DNA of 64,000 bases from an uncultured Verrucomicrobiota bacterium (GCA_902580225.1 CACHJU010000006.1:19533-83532); one strand, 5' to 3'; numbered from the stretch's first letter, positions 38,026-47,968 are shown. Program-made: numbers and translations. The notes: generated by a model from the letters alone, not told the origin.

Positions 38026-39446
38026 CCAATAAAATATCCCTCCTCTTTTTAACATTTTTTGCAATGTCAGGATCAGCAAAACAAAATGTTGTATTCATCT
38101 TAGCAGACGATATGAGTCGGGACACCTGGGGTGCATACGGCGGAAAAGACTGTAAGACTCCAAACATCGATCAATTAGCCAGGGATGGAACGCGATTTGA
38201 TCGTGCCTATTGTACGGTGGCCATGTGTGCTCCCTTTAGGCAGGAACTTTACAGCGGAAGATCCCCCTGGCGAACCGGCACACTACCCAATCACTCAAAA
38301 TCAGTTTCCGGAACCAAAAGCATTGTTCATTACCTAAAACCCCTCGGTTACCGGGTTGCCCTGCTCGGCAAATCCCATGTGGGCCCAAATGAATGCTATC
38401 CATTTGAGCGCCTTGGAGAAGTAAGTAAAAAAGTGGATGCCAATCCTGAAATCCTGGATAAGGCAAAGGCATTTCTCGATGACTGTGAAAAAACAGAAGA
38501 TCCATTTTGCTTATTCATTGGATCTCATGATTCTCACGCTCCATTCACCACGGGTGACCCCTCATCATATGACGCCAAAAAAATTACGGTCCCATCCTAT
38601 TGGATTGATACGCCCGAGCTGAGGGAGGTTATGATTCAATACTACGCAGAGATCACCAATTTTGATCACTTAGTGGGAATGATGCGCAAGGAACTGGAAA
38701 AAAGAAATCTATGGAAAAATACCATTTTCATGGTATGCAGCGAACAGGGAACCCAGCTCCCCTTTGCGAAGTGGACCTGCTATGATAACGGCCTACATAC
38801 AGGATTGGTCGCCCACTGGCCCGGCCTTTCCAAACCTGGATCAGTTATAGATGAGCTTGTCTCCACTGCTGATATAACTCCCAGCTTGGTCGATGAACTG
38901 GGAGGCAAACTTAAAAAAGGTGCCGTGGATGGAAAAAGCTTCCTTAGCTTACTAAAAGGTGTGGAGGAACCGATACGTCAGTATGTATATGGGGCCTTTA
39001 CGAATTGTCGAATCATTGACAATCGGGAACGCATCTATCCGATCCGGGCCATTCGCGATAAAAGATACTCCCTGATTTACAATCCAAATCATAAATCCAT
39101 AACATCCAATGTTACGCTCACACAGGCACTAAAGATGATTGAGGACACCCAAATAAAACCCAAGGACCTCAATCCGTCTGGCTCCTGGGTGGCAAAGCCA
39201 AAGAAAACCAAAATGGAACAAGCACTCGTTCATAAATTGCATAACCGGGACGAGTTTGAATTATACGATTTACAAAAAGATCCATTTGAGATGAAAAATT
39301 TAGCGGGTAGTGCAAAGCACAAGAATGTTCAGCGAAGACTTAAATCTGCCTTAATGGCGAAACTAAAGGAATTAGAAGACAGCAATCCCATCAATACTGA
39401 AAAGGGATTTGTATCGGTTGGTAGCAAAAAAGGTAAGAAAAACTAG
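38022..39446 (+). CDS. Type I sulfatase (CAPFR motif)
   Basis: NVVFILADDMSRDTWGAYGG; AMCAPFRQELYSGRSPWRTG; LLGKSHVGP; VCSEQGTQLPFAKWTCYDNG. Confidence 0.9.
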   Translation: MTNKISLLFLTFFAMSGSAKQNVVFILADDMSRDTWGAYGGKDCKTPNIDQLARDGTRFDRAYCTVAMCAPFRQELYSGRSPWRTGTLPNHSKSVSGTKSIVHYLKPLGYRVALLGKSHVGPNECYPFERLGEVSKKVDANPEILDKAKAFLDDCEKTEDPFCLFIGSHDSHAPFTTGDPSSYDAKKITVPSYWIDTPELREVMIQYYAEITNFDHLVGMMRKELEKRNLWKNTIFMVCSEQGTQLPFAKWTCYDNGLHTGLVAHWPGLSKPGSVIDELVSTADITPSLVDELGGKLKKGAVDGKSFLSLLKGVEEPIRQYVYGAFTNCRIIDNRERIYPIRAIRDKRYSLIYNPNHKSITSNVTLTQALKMIEDTQIKPKDLNPSGSWVAKPKKTKMEQALVHKLHNRDEFELYDLQKDPFEMKNLAGSAKHKNVQRRLKSALMAKLKELEDSNPINTEKGFVSVGSKKGKKN

Positions 39447-40042
39447 TACGACTTGATCCAGTCGACTTGTAGTTTGAACGGTCCATCCTGCTTATCGTAG
39501 ATCATAAATTCGATACTATGGATCTTGGACTTGATCATTGGATACTCTTCTTTCGACAGCGGCCTCCCCCGCCAACTTACATCCATTTCATCAAAAGGAA
39601 TCTTTATCTCACGCCAACCTTTTAAATCACTATCAGTATTAAAATTACTACGGTAAGAAACAGACTTCCCTTCAACACGAACGCCCAATTTATAAGTTCT
39701 TCCATCTCCCTTGTACCGAATATGTAGTCCTGTTTTGTCTCCCAAATCAAAATCAGATGGTTTAGTGCGAATAGAAGAAAATCCACCCCCATTTGTATTG
39801 GTATTTCCGGAAAAGATTAAACGCTTCTTTTTAGAGGTAAATCCTCCTTTTGAACGACCGCCCATGACATTGTCATTAACGACAATCCAATTATGTTTTG
39901 GATCATCAGTAATAAAATCAAAGAGTAAGCTGCCTTTCTCCATTTGTTTTGTGTGTTTGGTAATTCCTGAGGACTTGGGAACTATGGCAAGATATGAAAG
40001 AGATATTAAAAAAATCGTTAGATTTAGGGATAAGTAATTCAT
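39443..40042 (-). CDS. Exported CIA30-like (CBM-like fold) domain protein
   Basis: N-terminal signal; FDFITDDPKHNWIVVNDNVMGGRSKGGF; GDGRTYKLGVRVEG; IPFDEMDVSWRGRPL. Confidence 0.82.
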   Translation of the reverse strand: MNYLSLNLTIFLISLSYLAIVPKSSGITKHTKQMEKGSLLFDFITDDPKHNWIVVNDNVMGGRSKGGFTSKKKRLIFSGNTNTNGGGFSSIRTKPSDFDLGDKTGLHIRYKGDGRTYKLGVRVEGKSVSYRSNFNTDSDLKGWREIKIPFDEMDVSWRGRPLSKEEYPMIKSKIHSIEFMIYDKQDGPFKLQVDWIKSY

Positions 40043-40092
40043 GTATATAAATTAACTTTAATATGCTTCCAGTCAAGGTAAGCACATTTGCA

Positions 40093-40479
40093 TTACCAAA
40101 GGATTGAAACAGGGTATTTTCTTAATTCTTCCTCATTCGTTAAAAGATACATGTCCTCCGCCAATGCAGTAGCTGCCAAAATACGATCAATCGCATCATC
40201 GTGATGATAGGGAAGCTCAGCGAGTCTGTAGCAATATTCCCGCGTCATGCCAATTGATCTGATATTCCAGGTTTTAACCTGTTCCTTGACCCATCTTCTT
40301 GGTGTGCTTGGCATTTCCAAACTACCGTCATTATATTTTAGGGATAGTTCCAGAACGGATGCATCACTGAGGTAGAATTCGTTTTCCTGATCTGAAAGAA
40401 TTTGACTTGCGTTTGAACTCAGCCTTGCCGGTTCGGATGTCAGCCAAACAAATGGAAAAGTATCCAGTAATACACGCAT
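40093..40479 (-). CDS. PIN-domain toxin (VapC-like)
   Basis: MRVLLDTFPFVWL; SVLELSLKY; YHHDDAIDRILAATALAEDMYLLTNEEELRKYPVSILW. Confidence 0.9.
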   Translation of the reverse strand: MRVLLDTFPFVWLTSEPARLSSNASQILSDQENEFYLSDASVLELSLKYNDGSLEMPSTPRRWVKEQVKTWNIRSIGMTREYCYRLAELPYHHDDAIDRILAATALAEDMYLLTNEEELRKYPVSILW

Positions 40480-40712
40480 TAAAAATATACCACAGTATCA
40501 CCCACACTACCCGCCACTTCTCGTTTCTCCACAATTTTAAGGGGTTTAGAAGTAACGGTACCCACATCGGGTCTTTCTTCATTCGGGAGTTGGGTGCATG
40601 GAACCAAACGGGCAATCGGCTTTTTTCCCCTCGCCAGTACAACTTGCTTTCCATCCTCTGCCTGTAAAAGCAATTTTGAAAGATTAGTTTTAGCAAAATG
40701 GACAGTATACAT
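40479..40712 (-). CDS. Phd/YefM-type antitoxin
   Basis: MYTVHFAKTNLSKLLLQAEDGKQVVLARGKKPIARLVP; stop overlaps toxin start (TAATG). Confidence 0.9.
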   Translation of the reverse strand: MYTVHFAKTNLSKLLLQAEDGKQVVLARGKKPIARLVPCTQLPNEERPDVGTVTSKPLKIVEKREVAGSVGDTVVYF

Positions 40713-40716
40713 ATAC

Positions 40717-40742
40717 CTAAGCTAAATTAAAAATTAGCTTAG
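40717..40742. promoter_or_regulatory. Candidate autoregulatory operator of the toxin-antitoxin operon
   Basis: Perfect 9-bp inverted repeat CTAAGCTAA-N8-TTAGCTTAG immediately upstream of the antitoxin start codon. Confidence 0.6.
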
Positions 40743-40879
40743 TCAATAAAATTTTCTATTTTTGAAAATCTTATTGAAAAGAGTTCTGTCTTTAAAAATT
40801 CCAATTTAATCGAAGTAATCTTGCCATATTCAATACACTGGAAGTAATTTTAAATAGTTTCTATAAACTTTTTTTAAAA

Positions 40880-42136
40880 ATGAAAAAAATTCCTATTTCT
40901 CACACCCGCCGAAGTTTTCTTACAAAGTCAGCGACTGGGGCAACTGCAGCGACTATTCTTCCCCGTCACATTTTGGGTGCTCCCCATATTCCCCCATCTG
41001 AAAAATATGGTACTGCCCTGATAGGATGTGGAGGAAGAGGCCCGGGAACCTATTCTCAATTATGTAAGGGATTAAATGTCGAACTTGTCGGTGCCTGCGA
41101 TGTTAACCTCGATCGTGCTGAAAGATTCTCTCAAGCTAGAAGTAAAGGTAAAGCTGAAATTTATCAGGATTTCCGAAAACTTCTTGAGCGAAAAGACTTG
41201 GACTTGGTTGCGATTGCCACACCCCCTCATTGGCACACCAGTATATCCATCGCATCTGCAGAAGCCGGCATGGATGTTCTCTGCGAGAAACCGATGACCC
41301 GATTTGTCGCCGAAGGACGTGCAGTGGTTAACGCTTTCAAACGGTACGGACGGATTTTTCAGATCGGTACTTTCGGAAGGTTTGGCAGAAGCAAGGACAA
41401 ACACGCCGTGCTCAAACACAAGATTATGTCCAGTGGTCTACTCAAGGATTGCCGGGCAGTTCGTAAGAAAAAAGGTGGGTTGAAAGTGAAACAATGGAGT
41501 GGGACCCCAGGAATTGCTCCCCAGACAATTCCTGAAAATCTGGACTGGGACTTGTATTGCGGTCCTTCACCCTGGAAACCCTATGAGAGCAGAAGGACGG
41601 GTGGAACCCATCGTGGGTACTGGGACTATGAAGGCGGTGGAATGTGCGATATGGGACAGCATCACTTTGACCCTGAACAATGGACTTACGCAAAAGACTA
41701 TACCAGTCCAGTCAAGATTACCCCTTTCGCACCTCCGGCCCATCCGGAAGTAACTGGAATGTGGGCCTGGGTGGAACTCAAATATGCGGACGGCTTTAAA
41801 TTTGTTATGGAAAGTACTGAGTGGGGTCCATCGTATGAACAAGATGAGGTTCGCGATGTATCCATGAACGATCTCTCAATCGAAGATCAGAAAAAGATAA
41901 GTGAAATGCCTAACCCTGAACCGCTGCTTTCCTTTGCAGAAGCCGTAAAGCAGAGAAAAGAGGCAGGAGGACACCCTGAGGCGGCTCACCGGGCGGCCTG
42001 CATACTACATCTGGCCAACCTGGCCATTCGCCTCGGGCGTACACTTAATTACGATCCTGACAAGGAAATATTCATCAACGATGAGGAAGCTAACCGCTTC
42101 CTCAATCCCCCAATGAGTGCACCTTGGCGAGTCTAA
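40880..42136 (+). CDS. Gfo/Idh/MocA-family oxidoreductase, Tat-exported
   Basis: HTRRSFLTKSATGATAATILP; ALIGCGGRGPGTYSQL; CEKPMTRFVAEGRAVV; RIFQIGTFGRF. Confidence 0.93.
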   Translation: MKKIPISHTRRSFLTKSATGATAATILPRHILGAPHIPPSEKYGTALIGCGGRGPGTYSQLCKGLNVELVGACDVNLDRAERFSQARSKGKAEIYQDFRKLLERKDLDLVAIATPPHWHTSISIASAEAGMDVLCEKPMTRFVAEGRAVVNAFKRYGRIFQIGTFGRFGRSKDKHAVLKHKIMSSGLLKDCRAVRKKKGGLKVKQWSGTPGIAPQTIPENLDWDLYCGPSPWKPYESRRTGGTHRGYWDYEGGGMCDMGQHHFDPEQWTYAKDYTSPVKITPFAPPAHPEVTGMWAWVELKYADGFKFVMESTEWGPSYEQDEVRDVSMNDLSIEDQKKISEMPNPEPLLSFAEAVKQRKEAGGHPEAAHRAACILHLANLAIRLGRTLNYDPDKEIFINDEEANRFLNPPMSAPWRV

Positions 42137-42158
42137 ACCACAAATCCACTTCTTGCTG

Positions 42159-42989
42159 ATGAAAACAATCGAAATCATACAAGCCTTTCCACAGCCTGAC
42201 GGAAAGATACTCCGTACCATTGACAAAGACGCCTGTGAACAGGCAGTGGTGGACATCCTGAAAGGAGGAAAGCAAATCGTCCGGGAAATCGTTGACCTTA
42301 TTCTGGAACCGGGAAATGGCGACGATATCCGCCCTAGGCACGCTCTTCATGCCACCGCCATCCGGGTTGGAGGAAAAGAGAGAAAAATGGAAAGAAAAGA
42401 ATTCTCCTCCGTCTTAGCCGGGATGTTAACTGACGATCGTCCCCTCGCAGTTAAAGGATTCATCATCCGTCAGCTTCAGATTTGTGCCGGACCCGAACAG
42501 GCAGAAAAAATAGCTCCTTTTCTCACTAACCCGAATGAACATATTTATGAATACGCGGCTCAGGCATTGCAGGCGATTGGCGTGGGTACCGTGGTTCACT
42601 TTCGGAAAGCATACCCCGATGCCTCAGGAGATTGCAGACTCACCATTCTTCAGGCCCTCGGAGTTTTGGAAGACAAAAAATCCCGCGAGTACTTTTTAAA
42701 TGCAGTTGAGGATAAAGATCTGGAAATCCGTCTTGCAGGAATGTGGGGTCTTATGAAAATTGCATCCTCCAAGGATATGGGTGTTTTGCTTTCCCAATCG
42801 GAAAAGGAAAAAGGCTGGGGGCGAATCAAAGCAACCGCCTATTGCTTTGAACTCGCCGAAAAGCTAACTGTAAAAGGGCAGAAAGAAGAAGCCGGCAAGA
42901 TTTACAGACAGATCAAAAATTCACGAAAAGAAAAAGCAGATAACTATCTCCGCCAATCGGCCGACCTGGGGATATCTCTCCTTAAATAA
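42159..42989 (+). CDS. HEAT-repeat-like protein, no signal peptide
   Basis: Helical repeats: NPNEHIYEYAAQALQAIGVG, VEDKDLEIRLAGMWGLMKIAS; in-frame ATG 42159. Confidence 0.65.
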   Translation: MKTIEIIQAFPQPDGKILRTIDKDACEQAVVDILKGGKQIVREIVDLILEPGNGDDIRPRHALHATAIRVGGKERKMERKEFSSVLAGMLTDDRPLAVKGFIIRQLQICAGPEQAEKIAPFLTNPNEHIYEYAAQALQAIGVGTVVHFRKAYPDASGDCRLTILQALGVLEDKKSREYFLNAVEDKDLEIRLAGMWGLMKIASSKDMGVLLSQSEKEKGWGRIKATAYCFELAEKLTVKGQKEEAGKIYRQIKNSRKEKADNYLRQSADLGISLLK

Positions 42990-43008
42990 CCCTTCACCTA
43001 AGTTACTA

Positions 43009-44256
43009 ATGCGTTTATTTTTCCTCCCATTCATCCTTGTTCAATTAGTTCATTCCCAACCCATCCAATGGAACCAGTTCCGCGGACCCAATGGAGACGG
43101 GGATGCAGGTAAGGCCAATTTACCGATCCAATTTTCGGAAACTGAGAATTTAACCTGGAAAACCCCCATGCCTGGAAAAGCCTGGTCATCCCCGGTGGTA
43201 AAAGATGGAAAGGTGTGGATTACCAATGCCGAGGAAGACGGATTTAAAATGTGGGCAATTCAACTGGACTGGAAAACCGGTAAACTATTAAAAAAGGTTT
43301 TGGTTTTTGAAAACAAAGAACCCCAGTTTTGCCATCCAATGAACAGCTATGCCACCCCCACTCCTGTGATCGCCGGAAATCAGGTTTTCGTTCATTTTGG
43401 GTCCCATGGAACCGCTGCCCTGGACGCCAATACGGGAAGGAAAATTTGGGAAAGAAGGGATTTAAAGTGCGACCACTACCGGGGTGCAGCGGCTTCCCCC
43501 ATTCCCCACCTCGATACACTGATTATTCATTTCGACGGCCATGATTTCCAGTTTATTGTCTGCCTTAATCAGAAAACGGGAAAAACTATTTGGAAAAAAG
43601 AACGGGCCTATGACTTCAAAACTGACAATGGTGACCGGAAAAAAGCATACTGCACACCCAGCGTGATCGAACACAAGGGCCGCCTCGAACTTATCAGCCC
43701 GGGTGCCGTTGCCACCGAATCCAGAAATCCCCAAAACGGCGAATTGTATTGGACCGTGAGAACAGGTGGAATGAATTCCTCTTCCCGGCCAATTCTCAGA
43801 GACGGAATTATTTTTGTATTCTGCGGCATGGGTTCGATGTCCGCTATTAAACCGGGCGGAAAAGGGGATGTTGATGACACTCACCTGATTTGGAATCGTC
43901 GCAAAGTGGTGCCCAAAAAATCTTCGCCTCTTTTACTGGGAGATTATTTATTCATGGTATCAGACGAAGGCGTGGCCTCCTGCAATAATCCGAAGACCGG
44001 AGAAGTTTACTGGGCGGAACGCCTGGGCGTAAAGGGCCAGTGTGCCTCCTCTCCCATACACGCGAACGGGAATATTTACTCTTTTTCAAGTGCGGGTGAC
44101 TGCGTGGTATTTGCACCTGACCCCCAGGAACTCAAAGTTATCAGCCGCAATAAACTTGACAATGGTTGCATGGCATCTCCTGCAGTGGTCGGTAATTCTC
44201 TGCTTGTGAGAACCAAGGAAAACTTATATCGATTTGATCGGTCCGATAGGCAATAA
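43009..44256 (+). CDS. Secreted PQQ-like beta-propeller protein
   Basis: WNQFRGPNGDGDAGKANLPIQFSETENLTWKTPMPGKAWSSPVV; DANTGRKIWERRD; NPKTGEVYWAERLG. Confidence 0.9.
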   Translation: MRLFFLPFILVQLVHSQPIQWNQFRGPNGDGDAGKANLPIQFSETENLTWKTPMPGKAWSSPVVKDGKVWITNAEEDGFKMWAIQLDWKTGKLLKKVLVFENKEPQFCHPMNSYATPTPVIAGNQVFVHFGSHGTAALDANTGRKIWERRDLKCDHYRGAAASPIPHLDTLIIHFDGHDFQFIVCLNQKTGKTIWKKERAYDFKTDNGDRKKAYCTPSVIEHKGRLELISPGAVATESRNPQNGELYWTVRTGGMNSSSRPILRDGIIFVFCGMGSMSAIKPGGKGDVDDTHLIWNRRKVVPKKSSPLLLGDYLFMVSDEGVASCNNPKTGEVYWAERLGVKGQCASSPIHANGNIYSFSSAGDCVVFAPDPQELKVISRNKLDNGCMASPAVVGNSLLVRTKENLYRFDRSDRQ

Positions 44257-44266
44257 TTTTTAATAA

Positions 44267-45241
44267 ATGAAAAAAAAGATCCTCCTCATCAGTCTCCTGT
44301 TTAACGGGGTTTCCTTGTTTGCCAAAGATTCCTGGAAATCACAGCCCAATTGGTTAGAGCTTCCCGGCAATCGTGATAAAGTCGGAAATATGCATGGTGA
44401 TATTGCGGTAAGCTCAAATGGTGACATCTATGTAAGTGTGGGCGACCCCAAGGCCGGCTTGCAAGTTTATGGAGATAACGGAAAGTGGAAACGTAATGTT
44501 CCCAATGCCCCGAGTGATCTGCATGGCTTCGTTATAAAAAAAGAAGGAAAACAGGAATTTATTTATGCGGTTCGGGTAGGAGTAGGTGAACTCCTTAAAT
44601 TGACTCTCGACGGTAAAACTGTTTTGAAAATCTCCGCCTATTCCATTCCGGATGAATTCAAAAGAAAAGGCAAAGACGGAAAACCTTTCGTCCGGTTGAC
44701 TGGAGCCGATGTATCCGCAAATGGAGATATCTTTTTGACCGATGGTTATTCTTCCGATCATATTCACCGATTTGATAAAAAGGGTAAGTATTTAAACTCC
44801 TTTGGTGGAAAAAATGCACCCTATGGATTTCGCACCCTCCACAAACTAGTCATAGATTCACGTTTCAACCCAGCACGGATTATTGGGATGGATCGGGCTA
44901 ACAACCGAGTGGTCCATTTGGGACTCGATGGCAAGTTTATTGGCGTGGTGGAAGAAGGTCTTTTACTTCCAGCCTGCGTTCATATTCACGGTGACTGGGC
45001 GGTTATTGGAGAACTGCGGGGCCGCATATCAATCATTGATAAAAAGGGTGAGATTTATGCACAGGTGGGTGGAAATAATAAGAAAGATGAAATAGGTACC
45101 AACCGTACGCCTCCCGCGAAGTGGAGAGAAGGAATTGTCACTGCCCCTCATGGTATTTCCTGTAATTCCAAAGGTGATATATTTGTTGCTGAATGGAATA
45201 CAATCGGCCGGGTTCATCGATTTAACTATATTTCCAAATAA
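44267..45241 (+). CDS. Secreted NHL/six-bladed beta-propeller protein
   Basis: GDIYVSVGDPKAGLQVYGDNGKW; GDIFLTDGYSSDHIHRFDKKGKYLNSFGG; PHGISCNSKGDIFVAEWN. Confidence 0.85.
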   Translation: MKKKILLISLLFNGVSLFAKDSWKSQPNWLELPGNRDKVGNMHGDIAVSSNGDIYVSVGDPKAGLQVYGDNGKWKRNVPNAPSDLHGFVIKKEGKQEFIYAVRVGVGELLKLTLDGKTVLKISAYSIPDEFKRKGKDGKPFVRLTGADVSANGDIFLTDGYSSDHIHRFDKKGKYLNSFGGKNAPYGFRTLHKLVIDSRFNPARIIGMDRANNRVVHLGLDGKFIGVVEEGLLLPACVHIHGDWAVIGELRGRISIIDKKGEIYAQVGGNNKKDEIGTNRTPPAKWREGIVTAPHGISCNSKGDIFVAEWNTIGRVHRFNYISK

Positions 45242-45244
45242 ATT

Positions 45245-45865
45245 ATGCTTAAAAATACTCGACTTCACTCAATCCTTATCACATTACTTTGTCTTTTGTT
45301 TTCCCCACTTTTAGGGAAGCAGAAATCGACGAATAAAACCATTAATATTTTAAATGGCAATGATCTTAAAGGATGGAAAATACCCAAGGGCAATGAGGTT
45401 TCCAATTGGTATCAGGTAACCAATAATATCCTTGAAGTAAGAAGTGGGCCCAAGAAAAAAGGCTCAGTTCTATGGACTGAAAAGGAATACCAAGACTTTG
45501 AAGTAAGTTTGGGATTTCGTTTTATTGACGGAATCATCGATTCAGGTATCCATCTAAGAAATTCAGATCAGATCCAAATTGGAATTTCTGGATCCCTAAA
45601 AAGAGATATGACCTGCTCCCCATACATTCCGGGTAAAGGTTATCCAGTTGAGGCCAAGAATATTAAAAAACTCCTCAAACCGAAAGGTTGGAACCAAATG
45701 CGCATTCGAGCAATTGGTCAAAATTATACCGTATGGTTACAGGAAGAAGAGGTAATGAAGTATAAATCATCCTCGGCTGAAGAAAAAGGACCTATAGGCA
45801 TCCAACTGCACGGAAATCGAAACATGAAAATTGATTTCAAGGAGATTTTAATTATGGAACTGTAG
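45245..45865 (+). CDS. DUF1080 protein
   Basis: INILNGNDLKGWKIPKGNEVSNWYQVTNNILEVRSG; DSGIHLRNSDQIQIGISG; GIQLHGNRNMKIDFKEI. Confidence 0.85.
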   Translation: MLKNTRLHSILITLLCLLFSPLLGKQKSTNKTINILNGNDLKGWKIPKGNEVSNWYQVTNNILEVRSGPKKKGSVLWTEKEYQDFEVSLGFRFIDGIIDSGIHLRNSDQIQIGISGSLKRDMTCSPYIPGKGYPVEAKNIKKLLKPKGWNQMRIRAIGQNYTVWLQEEEVMKYKSSSAEEKGPIGIQLHGNRNMKIDFKEILIMEL

Positions 45866-46054
45866 CACGATGGAAGATTCTAGCTCGTTCGAATAGGGAA
45901 AGCTCTTCATAGTTTTTATTGTCAAATATGAAACTGCAAGTTCTCTACTAGCGGGGCATAATGAATTGCCTTGCAAGGAAAGAAATAAGAAAGAAATCAC
46001 AACATATTATGATTCAGGCTTGCCCTTTTTAAAGCTCAGCCAAATTCTTTTTTC

Positions 46055-47194
46055 ATGCCAAGCAAATCTCCGGTTACTCGATTACTTTTAGACCTTGTCT
46101 CTATACCAAGTATAAACCCATCCCTTGGCCAATCGAACTCCAACTTAACCGGAGAGGAAGGGGTAGCTAACCTTCTTGCCGATCAAGCTAACAAATTAGG
46201 AATAGAAATCCAAAGACAGGCAGTTTTACCGGGTCGGAAAAATATTCTACTCCGCTTGAAGCCCAAAGGTAAAATTAAATCGCGGGTTATGTTAGCTCCC
46301 CACATGGATGTGGTACCCGCAGATGAAAACTCATTTAAACCCAAAATTAAAAAGGGTAAATTACATGGAAGAGGTGCATGCGATACGAAAGGTTCGATGG
46401 CAGCCTTCTTTCAGGCGTTTTGTGATCTGGCAAGAAACGGAGCCTTACCGCTCAGTACCGAAATTATCTTCGTGGGATTAGTCGATGAGGAATTCGCACA
46501 GGCAGGCTCTCGAAAACTAGCTAAGTCTGGCCCTCAAGCCGATCTTGCGATTGCGGGTGAACCCACCGAGCTAAAATTGGTTACTGCCCACAAAGGTAAC
46601 TCCTGGTTACAACTTAAAACCACCGGGGTGGCCGCTCATGGTGCCACTCCAAAGAATGGTAAAAATGCGATCGAAACCATGACTCCCATTCTAAAAACCC
46701 TATTTCATGATTATCCAAAAATATTAAGCAAGCGAACCCACCCGTTACTCGGTTCTCCCACCCTGAATATTGGAAAAATTTCGGGGGGCAACCAACCCAA
46801 TATTGTCGCCGACAAATGCACCATTGATTTGGATAGACGAACGATTCCCGGAGAGAACGAAGATTTAATCAAAAAAGAGCTCATGGCTCTATTCCGAAAA
46901 GAAAAACTGTCCGCCCCCGATTGCTCAAGTATTCGTTCTGTACCATGTCCACCCTTGGATACAGATCCAAATCTTCCCTTCGTTCAAACTCTGCTTCGGG
47001 CATCCAAAAAAAGAAAAACTCATGGGGTATCCTACTTTACGGATGCCTCTCCAATCGCAATGGGTGGAACTCCTGCAGTTGTTTTTGGTCCAGGTAACAT
47101 TGCACAAGCACACGCAAGGGATGAATATATAGATATTTTACAATTGGAAGAAGCTTACAAAATAATCGGTGCATTTTTGAAAAATATGCCATAA
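46055..47194 (+). CDS. M20-family peptidase/deacylase (ArgE/DapE-like)
   Basis: VMLAPHMDVVPADENSFKPKIKKGKLHGRGACDTKGSMAAF; GLVDEEFAQAGSRKL; GEPTELKLVTAHKG. Confidence 0.92.
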   Translation: MPSKSPVTRLLLDLVSIPSINPSLGQSNSNLTGEEGVANLLADQANKLGIEIQRQAVLPGRKNILLRLKPKGKIKSRVMLAPHMDVVPADENSFKPKIKKGKLHGRGACDTKGSMAAFFQAFCDLARNGALPLSTEIIFVGLVDEEFAQAGSRKLAKSGPQADLAIAGEPTELKLVTAHKGNSWLQLKTTGVAAHGATPKNGKNAIETMTPILKTLFHDYPKILSKRTHPLLGSPTLNIGKISGGNQPNIVADKCTIDLDRRTIPGENEDLIKKELMALFRKEKLSAPDCSSIRSVPCPPLDTDPNLPFVQTLLRASKKRKTHGVSYFTDASPIAMGGTPAVVFGPGNIAQAHARDEYIDILQLEEAYKIIGAFLKNMP

Positions 47195-47289
47195 TTTTTT
47201 CCATACCCCGAGTTCTCGAATCTGGAAACTTCTTAAAACTTCGAAAAATGTTTTGATTCCAAATCAATTTATCATTCAAATTCAATACT

Positions 47290-47958
47290 ATGATAAAATC
47301 ATTTACCCTACTCTCTATTTTCCTGCTTATAAATTTACCTACTTACGGAGAAGAATCGAACCATTGGGATATTCTTTTCGATGGTAAAAACTTAAACAAT
47401 TTCCGTGGTTACAAAAAAGAAATGCATGGTAACGCATGGACTGTTGAAGATAAGGTCATTAAGTTAAAGAAAGAAAAAGGGAAAATCGGGGGAGATTTGA
47501 TGACCAAAAAAAAGTATCAGTTTTTTGAACTGCAATTGGAATGGTGCCTACCTAAACCGGGAAATAGTGGAATTATTTTTCGTGTTGGGGAAACCGATGG
47601 CCCGGCTTACAAAACGGGTCCGGAGATGCAGATTTTTCATAAAATGAAACCGGGAGGTAAAACTGATACCGGATCCTGCTACGCATTATATCCACCCAAG
47701 GTGGCAAGTATGAATAAAATTGGGCAATGGAACAAAATTCGCCTTATAATCAAACCGGGGGATCATGTAGAACACCATATGAACGGACAGCTACTGTGCA
47801 GATATTCTATAGGAAGTAAGGATTGGCAAAGTAGAGTGCAGGCAAGCAAATTCAAGAGTTGGGAATTGTTCGGCAAAGTTGAAAAGGGTCATATCTGCTT
47901 TCAGGATCATGGGAATGAAATTTGGTTTAAAAATGTTCGTGTTAAAACACTAAAATAA
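47290..47958 (+). CDS. DUF1080 protein
   Basis: WDILFDGKNLNNFRGYKKEMHGNAWTVEDKVIKL; ELQLEWCLPKPGNSGIIFRVGE; ICFQDHGNEIWFKNVRVK. Confidence 0.9.
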   Translation: MIKSFTLLSIFLLINLPTYGEESNHWDILFDGKNLNNFRGYKKEMHGNAWTVEDKVIKLKKEKGKIGGDLMTKKKYQFFELQLEWCLPKPGNSGIIFRVGETDGPAYKTGPEMQIFHKMKPGGKTDTGSCYALYPPKVASMNKIGQWNKIRLIIKPGDHVEHHMNGQLLCRYSIGSKDWQSRVQASKFKSWELFGKVEKGHICFQDHGNEIWFKNVRVKTLK

Positions 47959-47968
47959 AAAATTTGTT

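Noticed and set aside
45980-46010. CCTTGCAAGG palindrome in the spacer before the M20 peptidase
   Set aside because: Isolated 10-bp palindrome without other context; chance occurrence is plausible.
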